Translations under genes and position numbers: made by a program | NCBI GenBank assembly: GCA_936933955.1 | Contig: CAKZIN010000044.1 | Location: 1-48,255 of the forward strand | Length of the DNA stretch: 48,255 nucleotides | Direction of reading: 5' to 3' | DNA from: an uncultured Sphingopyxis sp. | GTDB taxonomy: Bacteria > Pseudomonadota > Alphaproteobacteria > Sphingomonadales > Sphingomonadaceae | Notes under the pieces: model-generated | Databases searched by the model: none | The model's input: the letters and a program-made list of their open reading frames with translations, nothing else | What the model was told of the DNA's origin: nothing | In this document: one piece after another, positions 25,667 through 31,736 of the stretch | Layout: every line of letters begins with the position of its first letter | How positions within the stretch are numbered: the first letter of the stretch is position 1

Positions 25667-26620
25667 ATGAAACGCTTCACCGACAAAGTCGTCATCGTCA
25701 CCGGCGGAGCTTCGGGGCTTGGCCTCGCATCCGCCCAACGTCTTGCGGACGAGGGCGCCAAGCTTGTCCTGGTCGATCTGGACGACGAAAAACTCAAGCA
25801 GGCGGCCGCGGACTTGCCGGACGGAACGGACGTCCTGACCGTCGCAGCCGATGTTTCCGATCCCGACCAGGTGCGTGATTACGTGCAGCAAACCATCGCC
25901 CGGTTCGGTCGGATCGACGGGTTTTTCAACAACGCAGGGATCGAGGGTAAGCAAAACCTGACCGAAGATTTCGGCAACGATGAGTTCGACAAGGTCGTCG
26001 GGATAAATCTCAACGGCGTTTTCTACGGCATGTCGGAGGTGCTGAAGGTCATGCGGACGCAGGGGAGCGGCGCGATCGTCAACACCGCTTCGGTCGGCGG
26101 GATCCGAGGGGTCGGTAATCAGTCAGGCTACGCCGCGAGTAAGCACGGCGTCGTTGGCCTCACGCGCAACAGCGCGATCGAATACGGACAGCACGGCATA
26201 CAGATCAACGCCATCGCACCAGGCGCGATCATGACTCCGATGGTTGAAGGATCGCTCAGGCAGATGGGCGGCGACAATTGGGAAGAGGTCGGCAAGGAAT
26301 TCGTCCAACCGAACCCAATGAAGCGCTTCGGCAAACCGGAGGAGGTCGCCGCGCTGGTTGCTTTCCTGCTGTCGGGGGAAAGCGGGTTCATCAACGGCGC
26401 CGTCATCACGATCGACGGGGGGACAGTCCTACAAATATTAGTGGGGGGCGTCCGTGCGCCGATGTTGAGCTGCGTAGGTCTCTGCTTCCTCGTGGAGCCG
26501 GGACAGCCCAACTTCGGCGTCGAAAATATATTTCGGCGGGGAAGACAGCGCCTCTCAACCAACGGAGCTCACGCCCGCAGCCGTGAGAATCTGAAAAGTT
26601 GGCGCACCCGACATTGCTAA
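25667..26620 (+). CDS. Short-chain dehydrogenase/reductase with an aberrant C-terminal extension
   Basis: ATG 25667 follows AGGAGAG. Classical SDR: TGGASGLG cofactor loop (12-19), NNAG (88-91), and catalytic S142, Y155, K159 in SGYAASKHG. The fold is complete to INGAVITIDGGT (about residue 253), where SDRs normally stop within ten residues. Here the frame continues for about 65 residues (from 26424) with composition unlike an SDR, ending after the left repeat of the mobile element. The native 3' end has therefore been replaced. The enzyme core is intact and may be active, but SDR C-termini often sit at the tetramer interface. Confidence 0.9.
   Translation: MKRFTDKVVIVTGGASGLGLASAQRLADEGAKLVLVDLDDEKLKQAAADLPDGTDVLTVAADVSDPDQVRDYVQQTIARFGRIDGFFNNAGIEGKQNLTEDFGNDEFDKVVGINLNGVFYGMSEVLKVMRTQGSGAIVNTASVGGIRGVGNQSGYAASKHGVVGLTRNSAIEYGQHGIQINAIAPGAIMTPMVEGSLRQMGGDNWEEVGKEFVQPNPMKRFGKPEEVAALVAFLLSGESGFINGAVITIDGGTVLQILVGGVRAPMLSCVGLCFLVEPGQPNFGVENIFRRGRQRLSTNGAHARSRENLKSWRTRHC
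26600..26613. repeat. Left attachment repeat (attL) of the integrated element
   Basis: TGGCGCACCCGACA, identical to the 3' end of the tRNA-Arg gene at 42328-42341. It lies about 160 bp from the integrase start and inside the C-terminal extension of the SDR. Confidence 0.8.
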
Positions 26621-26776
26621 AACTTCTGTCGCAGGCAGTGCCGGGACGTCCCTAACTACACTGTAAAATCAGGGATTTATCTTCTACCGTGTTCACGGTT
26701 GATCGCCCCCGTTTGCCTGCATTTCGATCACCATGTGGGGTCGAAAGTTGGAACAATTTTATGGTGTGTATAACCT

Positions 26777-27934
26777 ATGGCACTGACAGCATTGAAGGTG
26801 AAGAACGCCAAGCCCGGTCGCTACGTTGATGGCCGTGGCTTGTGTCTTTTCGTGAAGGAAAGTGGCTCGCGCAGCTGGGTCTTGCGGATGCAGCACAACG
26901 GCAGGCGACGCGACTACGGATTGGGATCGGCGCTCGACGTGACGCTGACCGAGGCGCGGGACGCCGCAGCCGCATTGCGCCGCCAGGTTCGCGCTGGGAT
27001 CGATCCGGTTGCCGAGCGACGGAAGTCGCGCAAGGTTGTCCCGAGCTTCGAAACCGCAGCGCGCGAATGCTACGAGGCGTTGAAGGACGGCTGGAAGAAC
27101 CAGAACTACCGCAACTGGATTTCCAGCATGGAAAACCATGTCTTCCCGCTGATCGGCAGGAAGCCCGTCGATCAGGTGGACAGCACCCACGTCGTTGAGG
27201 TGCTCACGCCCATCTGGCTCGAAATCCCTGACACGGCTCGCAAGATCTTGCAGCGCATCGGTGCGGTGCTCGACTTCGCGCACATCAAGGGGTGGCGGGA
27301 AGAAGAGGCCGCGCTGCGCTCAGTCCGCAAGGGGTTGCCGCGCCAGACCGACAAGGTCGAGCACTTCAAGGCCATGCCCTATGCGGATATTCCGGCGTTC
27401 ATGAAGGAGCTGGCGACCGCATCACCCACCACGGGCCGCGATGCCCTGCGTTTCACAATCTACAACGCCGTGCGGTCAAGCGAAACGCGCAATGCGGTCT
27501 TCACCGAGATCGACCTCGACAAGGCGGTCTGGACCATCCCCGGCGAGCGCATGAAGGCAAAGGAAACGCATTTGGTGCCGCTCTCTAAGGCAGCGGTTTC
27601 CATTCTGCGTCGACGCTGGAAACTGCGCACGAGCGACGAAGGCCTCGTCTTCTCGAACAATGGCGAGAAGCCCATCAGCGACATGACAATGACTAAGCTG
27701 TTGCGCGATGCCGGGATCAAGGGCGCAACCGTCCACGGCTTCCGCTCTGCCTTCACCGATTGGGCCGCAGAGAAGACCGACTTTCCGAAGGAAGTGGCCG
27801 ACAAGGCCTTGGCGCACAAGCTGAGCAACCAGGTCGAAGCAGCCTATCGCCGCACCGACTTCTTCGACAAACGACGTGAGCTGATGGCGATGTGGGCAGA
27901 ATTTTTGCGTTCCAATGAACCTTACACGAATTGA
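26777..27934 (+). CDS. int: Tyrosine-type site-specific integrase (P4-like, DUF4102 N-terminus)
   Basis: 385 residues. The N-terminal arm-binding domain (LTALKVKNAKPGRYVDGRGL...) is followed by a core-binding SAM-like domain (FETAARECYEALKDGWKNQN) and the catalytic domain. Catalytic Arg lies in YNAVRSSETRNA, HxxR in VHGFRSAFTDWA (H320, R323), and the late His and Tyr in LAHKLSNQVEAAYRRTDFF. Full length and apparently intact. It catalyses integration and excision at tRNA 3' ends. Here it lies beside the attL repeat at the end opposite the tRNA. Its own upstream region shares 26614-26776 with the att site. Confidence 0.95.
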   Translation: MALTALKVKNAKPGRYVDGRGLCLFVKESGSRSWVLRMQHNGRRRDYGLGSALDVTLTEARDAAAALRRQVRAGIDPVAERRKSRKVVPSFETAARECYEALKDGWKNQNYRNWISSMENHVFPLIGRKPVDQVDSTHVVEVLTPIWLEIPDTARKILQRIGAVLDFAHIKGWREEEAALRSVRKGLPRQTDKVEHFKAMPYADIPAFMKELATASPTTGRDALRFTIYNAVRSSETRNAVFTEIDLDKAVWTIPGERMKAKETHLVPLSKAAVSILRRRWKLRTSDEGLVFSNNGEKPISDMTMTKLLRDAGIKGATVHGFRSAFTDWAAEKTDFPKEVADKALAHKLSNQVEAAYRRTDFFDKRRELMAMWAEFLRSNEPYTN

Positions 27935-27945
27935 CCTGCGCACAT

Positions 27946-27986
27946 TACTCTGTTGCACAGAGTTTACTCTGTGATATAGAGTCATC
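27946..27986 (+). promoter_or_regulatory. Leaderless promoter with interlocked inverted-repeat operator
   Basis: Three alternating 7-bp half-sites: ACTCTGT (27947-27953), ACAGAGT (27957-27963) and ACTCTGT (27966-27972), forming two overlapping dyads with 3- and 2-nt centres. They overlap a sigma-70-like promoter, TTGCAC (27953-27958) and TATAGA (27975-27980) with 16-nt spacing. The start codon ATG 27987 is six bases after the -10 box and no Shine-Dalgarno is present, so the mRNA is probably leaderless. The winged-helix regulator of the operon is the likely ligand. Confidence 0.7.
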
Positions 27987-28508
27987 ATGGATCAAGAGAT
28001 TGCAAGGGCCGGGCTAGATGAGGTTTCTGCTGCACGGCGGAAGTCCGCTGAGCTTCGAGGCTATCGAGAGATTGGGTCTATTGTATCCGCCTGGGGGGCG
28101 GTCTGGCTGAGCGGGTTTGCGGCGCAACAGTTTCTTTCTGAAAGAGCAGAGCTTGTCTGGGCATTCGGCTGGCTCTTTGCTCTTGGCTGGACCTTCACTC
28201 GCCCAAGACGTGCCTCTGACAACAGGTCATTTGCATCGTGGCTGATTGCAGTTTCGTTCGTGGTGTTCTTGCTTGCCATCATTCGCCCCGACGTGCGCAC
28301 AGCGAGTATGGTCTGTGCCCTTGTTCTCACCGCAAGCTACGCGTTGCTTGGCGTATGGCTGGGCAGGCGCTTTCTGGTGCTTGCTGCCGTGGTGCTTATT
28401 TTTGCCTGCATTGGTTGGTGGCTACTTCCAGGATGGCTTTCGCTTTGTTTGGCGTTTGGTGGTGGTCCATCGCTGATCGTGGGTGGATTCTGGATTCGCC
28501 GACCATGA
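27987..28508 (+). CDS. Small polytopic membrane protein of the efflux operon, unknown function
   Basis: 173 residues. A polar N-terminal helix (EVSAARRKSAELRGYREIG) precedes about five hydrophobic segments (IVSAWGAVWLSGFAAQQF, VWAFGWLFALGWTF, WLIAVSFVVFLLAII, ASMVCALVLTASYALLGV, LVLAAVVLIFACIGWWLL). No enzymatic motif. It overlaps the next gene by 4 bp (ATGA). Membrane proteins of this kind often precede a winged-helix regulator; a sensing or anchoring role is possible but not shown. Confidence 0.8.
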   Translation: MDQEIARAGLDEVSAARRKSAELRGYREIGSIVSAWGAVWLSGFAAQQFLSERAELVWAFGWLFALGWTFTRPRRASDNRSFASWLIAVSFVVFLLAIIRPDVRTASMVCALVLTASYALLGVWLGRRFLVLAAVVLIFACIGWWLLPGWLSLCLAFGGGPSLIVGGFWIRRP

Positions 28509-28816
28509 CTCTGGGTAACGAGATTATCCATCAGCAACATCGATTGCGCATCATGGCGGCGCTCGATGGTGACCCTGAGCCTCTGGATTTCGCCACTCTC
28601 AAGTCAATTAGTGGGGCTACTGATGGCAACCTTGGGGCTCACCTCCAGACACTGGAGAAGGCCGGATACATTTCATTGGAGAAGGAAGCGGTCGGACGAC
28701 GAAATCGCACGTGGGCCTCTTTGACACCTGAGGGCAAACGAGCTTTCCGAGATCACGTAGCCTTTCTTGAAGACATCCTGAATTTCAACACCGCAAGCGG
28801 GAGCAGCAAACCATGA
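28505..28816 (+). CDS. Winged-helix transcriptional regulator (HTH_34/MarR-like)
   Basis: 103 residues from ATG 28505. The whole protein is one winged HTH: RLRIMAALDGDPEPLDFATL, then TDGNLGAHLQTLEKAGYISL as recognition helix and wing, then WASLTPEGKRAF. It overlaps both neighbours by 4 bp, so the three genes form one coupled unit. The likely target is the repeat operator at 27947-27972, giving autorepression of the efflux operon. Inducer unknown. Confidence 0.9.
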   Translation: MTLGNEIIHQQHRLRIMAALDGDPEPLDFATLKSISGATDGNLGAHLQTLEKAGYISLEKEAVGRRNRTWASLTPEGKRAFRDHVAFLEDILNFNTASGSSKP

Positions 28817-29136
28817 ATGCATGGATCTTTCTTGGAATGGCAATTGCGCTGGAAGTGACCGGCACGTTTCTGCTCAAACTCTCAAATGGCTTTGAGAAGT
28901 GGCATTGGGGCGCACTTTCAATATTCTGTTACTCGGCCTGCTTCTGGGTGCTTGCCCCGGCGATGAAGGCGCTCCCTGTGGGCGTCGTATATGCCATTTG
29001 GGCCGGTGTCGGAATCGTTGCGGCGACAGCGATTGGCGTATTCGCATTCAACGAAAGGCTTGGTGCCATTCAATATATCTGCATTGTTATGGTCTTGATC
29101 GGGGCGGTCGGATTGAGGGTAACGACAACCGCTTGA
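28813..29136 (+). CDS. Small multidrug resistance (SMR) transporter
   Basis: 107 residues and four transmembrane helices. The key proton/substrate-coupling E14 is present in helix 1 (MAIALEVTGTFLLKLSNGF), as in EmrE. Also conserved are VVYAIWAGVGIVAATAIGVFAF and the helix 4 segment ICIVMVLIGAVGLRV. Members work as antiparallel dimers exporting quaternary ammonium cations or guanidinium-type compounds in exchange for protons. The EmrE/QacE branch seems more likely than the Gdx branch from helix 1, but I cannot be certain. Last gene of the regulated operon. Confidence 0.93.
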   Translation: MNAWIFLGMAIALEVTGTFLLKLSNGFEKWHWGALSIFCYSACFWVLAPAMKALPVGVVYAIWAGVGIVAATAIGVFAFNERLGAIQYICIVMVLIGAVGLRVTTTA

Positions 29137-29157
29137 ATCCTCCGCTTGCAGATTCTG

Positions 29158-29352
29158 CTACCGTAAGAGCATCCGTCGCCTGACAAGCTTGCGAAGGCTG
29201 GCAGTGGTAACGCGCGTTGCGTTGCCAATCTTTACCGTTTCCAGTTCACCGCTGGAGATCAATTCGTAGAGCTTCGTGCGCCCAACGCCGATCATGCGAG
29301 CCGCGTCATTGATCCTGACGCAGATCGGCTCGACAGGTTTATGGCCGCTCAT
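29158..29352 (-). CDS. Helix-turn-helix DNA-binding protein (excisionase/MerR-like)
   Basis: 64 residues. One HTH_17-type domain: ICVRINDAARMIGVGRTKLY (helices 1-2), then ELISSGELETVKIGNATRVT (wing), and a basic tail LRKLVRRRMLLR. Small proteins of this kind act as recombination directionality factors or as repressors in integrative elements. It overlaps the upstream AlpA-like gene by 4 bp. An Xis role for one of the pair is inferred from context. Confidence 0.85.
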   Translation of the reverse strand: MSGHKPVEPICVRINDAARMIGVGRTKLYELISSGELETVKIGNATRVTTASLRKLVRRRMLLR

Positions 29353-29555
29353 TCCGCCGGTTCCTCTTCACGATAGTGGGCGGGATCGGCAATCCAGCGA
29401 TTGATGGCAGACTCGTGCCAGCCCGCGCCGTGGATGCTGATCTTGACCTGCGACGGAAACGTGCCCTCTGCGATCTTGCGATAAATGGTGGAGCGGGAAA
29501 GGCCGGTGCGGTCGAGCACGGTCTTGAGGCGGATGATGCGTTCGCTATTCGACAT
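29349..29555 (-). CDS. AlpA-family HTH regulator
   Basis: 68 residues from ATG 29555. AlpA signature: IRLKTVLDRTGLSRSTIYRK, then GTFPSQVKISIHGAGWHESA and INRWIADPAHYRE. AlpA-type proteins of P4-like elements activate the integrase or control excision. First gene of the two-gene minus-strand unit. A longer in-frame reading upstream to 29624 is possible, but the family starts here. Confidence 0.9.
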   Translation of the reverse strand: MSNSERIIRLKTVLDRTGLSRSTIYRKIAEGTFPSQVKISIHGAGWHESAINRWIADPAHYREEEPAE

Positions 29556-29964
29556 AGGGCATTCTCTCTTTGGTATCGGCAGCCCCTCTGCGGAACATAA
29601 TGAGAACTTTTCTGAGAGGCGCAAGGGCCAGGTTCAGCTGGAATTCGGGCAATTCTTCAACGATTTGCACGATTTGAACCGACTATGGACGGTCCGAGAC
29701 CTTTACGGACAAACCGCTCCGTTGCCTTTGGTTTTGAGATTTTTTTCGTTCGATGCGAATTTGCGGCTGGCACGCGCGAATTTGCGAGAGCAGCGACGGA
29801 TTTACGCGCCAGCTTTGCCGGATTTCGCGCACGAATCATGTCTGCTTTCTTGCAATCGGCTTGGCTGCGCGGTTTGAGTATTCGCCAGAACACTAAGTTT
29901 AGCTTAGTCTTTTGAGGATATTTCAAACTAGACACGAGTTTACATAAGTGGCAAAACACTAAGT
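29556..29964. other. Divergent intergenic region between the AlpA-like and AbiEi genes
   Basis: About 410 bp without a gene I would support; reading frames here show no family resemblance. The left two-thirds should hold the promoter of the HTH pair. The right end has the AbiE repeat set. The right part is AT-rich compared with the surroundings. Confidence 0.5.
29889..29964 (+). promoter_or_regulatory. Probable AbiEi operator repeats
   Basis: AACACTAAGT occurs at 29889-29898 and again at 29955-29964, the second copy ending at the base before the AbiEi ATG. The first copy is part of an inverted repeat ACTAAG-TTTAG-CTTAGT (29892-29908). AbiEi antitoxins are known to autorepress by binding repeats in their promoter. 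The second copy would also cover the ribosome-binding position; no normal Shine-Dalgarno is seen. Confidence 0.55.
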
Positions 29965-30753
29965 ATGGCTACGCGTTTGGACAGCAAGCTAAACCAACTC
30001 CAGCAAGAGCTCCCGGAAGGACTTCTGGTCGATGCCGCCTGGCTGGAGGCCAATGGCTATTCGTCCGCGCTGCGTAGCCAGTATGTAAGTTCCGGCTGGC
30101 TGGATAGCCCAGCGCGACGGGTCTATCGCCGTTCACGCGGGCCTGTGACCTGGCAGCAGGTCGTAATCTCGCTCCAGACCATGCTTGACCTTCCACTGAT
30201 CGTTGGCGGTCGCACCGCGCTCGAACAGCAAGGCTATGCCCACTACCTTTCAGCAAACGTCCAGACAGTTCACCTATACGGACCGACACGACCGCCAACC
30301 TGGCTGGGTGATTTGCCGCTCGCAGTGACATTCGCATGGCACAACAGCTTGCGCCTGTTTCCGGCAAATGCCGACACGCCGCCATTGCCAAGCCCCACCA
30401 TGTATAATGCCGCTGGCGCGCAATTGCCTGTTCGCTATTCGAGCAAGGAGCGCGCCGTTCTCGAATTGCTCGACGAACTGCCCAGGCATGAGAGCTTTCA
30501 TCAGGTCGATGCCTTAATGGAAGGCTTGAGCGATCTCAGCCCGCGCCGCCTGCAATTTCTTCTCGAAGCCTGCTCCAGCGTTAAGGTGAAGCGGCTGTTC
30601 CTGTTCTTTGCCGACCGGCACCGTCATGCGTGGCGACCGAAACTCGACTTGGCCAGGATCGATTTGGGTTCAGGCAAACGGGTTCTGGTGAAGGGGGGCA
30701 GGCTTGATCCGCAATACGACATCACGGTGCCTACCGATCTTGGGGGGCAATAG
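29965..30753 (+). CDS. abiEi: AbiEi-family type IV antitoxin and autoregulator
   Basis: 262 residues. N-terminal winged helix (LPEGLLVDAAWLEANGYSSA...YVSSGWLDSPARRVYRR), then the AbiEi antitoxin domain (VISLQTMLDLPLIVGGRTALEQQGYAHYL, VHLYGPTRPPTWL) and a C-terminal domain (RYSSKERAVLELLDELPRHESFH). In AbiE systems this protein represses the operon and counteracts AbiEii without direct contact, giving abortive infection of phage and stabilising mobile DNA. The toxin starts 3 bp after its stop. Confidence 0.93.
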   Translation: MATRLDSKLNQLQQELPEGLLVDAAWLEANGYSSALRSQYVSSGWLDSPARRVYRRSRGPVTWQQVVISLQTMLDLPLIVGGRTALEQQGYAHYLSANVQTVHLYGPTRPPTWLGDLPLAVTFAWHNSLRLFPANADTPPLPSPTMYNAAGAQLPVRYSSKERAVLELLDELPRHESFHQVDALMEGLSDLSPRRLQFLLEACSSVKVKRLFLFFADRHRHAWRPKLDLARIDLGSGKRVLVKGGRLDPQYDITVPTDLGGQ

Positions 30754-30756
30754 GAA

Positions 30757-31674
30757 ATGGCCTTCCAAGACGCCTATCGGCAGCAGGTTGCCCTCCTGAT
30801 CCGCACCATCCCGTTCGTGGCGCAAGAGCAGTGCTTCGCGCTCAAGGGCGGCACGGCGATCAACCTCTTCGTGCGCGACTTGCCGCGCCTCTCGGTGGAC
30901 ATCGACCTGACCTACTTGCCGGTCGAGGATCGCGCTTCATCGCTCGCAGCCATCGACGCGGCGATGCTGCGGATCAAGGAGCGGATCGAAAGCGGGATAC
31001 CGGGCGCGGCGGTCGCCCCATCGCGTTCAGCAGGCGACAACATCATCACCAAGCTCATCGTTCGCTCCGAAAGCGTTCAGATCAAGATCGAGGTCACGCC
31101 TGTCTTGCGTGGCACCGTCTACGACCCCGAGGTCATGAGCGTCGTTCCCGCAGTCGAAGACACATTCGGTTTCGCCGAAATGCAGGTTGTTTCCTTCGCT
31201 GACCTCTATGCGGGGAAGATCGTGGCGGCGCTGGATCGCCAGCACCCGCGTGACCTGTTCGACGTGCGAGACCTACTGGCGAATGAAGGTATAAGCGACG
31301 AACTGCGTCGCGCATTCCTCGTTTACCTCATCAGCCACAATCGCCCGATGGCCGAAGTGCTCGCTCCGACCCGCAAACCGCTCGCCGAGGAATTCGAGCG
31401 CGGCTTTGTCGGCATGACGCAAGAGAATGTCGAGCTTGCCGATCTAGAGGCTACGCGCGAGGCGCTCATCGCCACAGTGGTTGGCGAAATGCCGAAGGCA
31501 CATCGCGAGTTCCTGATCGGCTTTAAGCGCGGTGAACCGGACTGGGAACTTCTCGGCATACCAGAAGCGAGGCACTTGCCAGCAGTCTTGTGGAAGCAGC
31601 GGAATCTGGAAAAGATGCTGTCTGAGAAGCGGAAAGAGCTGATTGAGGTTCTGGAGAAGGTACTTCTCGGCTGA
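30757..31674 (+). CDS. abiEii: AbiEii/AbiGii-family nucleotidyltransferase toxin
   Basis: 305 residues. Nucleotidyltransferase motif I: FALKGGTAINLFVRDLPR (G31-G32-T33) followed by DID (48-50). A later motif has LYAGKIVAALDRQHPRDLFD, the conserved K/R/D block. Family members transfer nucleotides to tRNA or similar targets and stop growth. All visible motifs are intact, so the toxin is probably active. The AbiE pair precedes the TerB cassette in the same direction with a 62-bp gap. Confidence 0.93.
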   Translation: MAFQDAYRQQVALLIRTIPFVAQEQCFALKGGTAINLFVRDLPRLSVDIDLTYLPVEDRASSLAAIDAAMLRIKERIESGIPGAAVAPSRSAGDNIITKLIVRSESVQIKIEVTPVLRGTVYDPEVMSVVPAVEDTFGFAEMQVVSFADLYAGKIVAALDRQHPRDLFDVRDLLANEGISDELRRAFLVYLISHNRPMAEVLAPTRKPLAEEFERGFVGMTQENVELADLEATREALIATVVGEMPKAHREFLIGFKRGEPDWELLGIPEARHLPAVLWKQRNLEKMLSEKRKELIEVLEKVLLG

Positions 31675-31736
31675 CTGAATATGCGCTTGGCGAAAATCAA
31701 CGTGACCTCTCATCCGCAAAATGGCAGGTAGTGCGT

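Noticed and set aside
26747..26776. TTGGAA / TATAAC as integrase promoter
   Set aside because: Spacing is only 15 bp and the -10 box ends two bases before the start codon, which would place the transcript start inside the gene.
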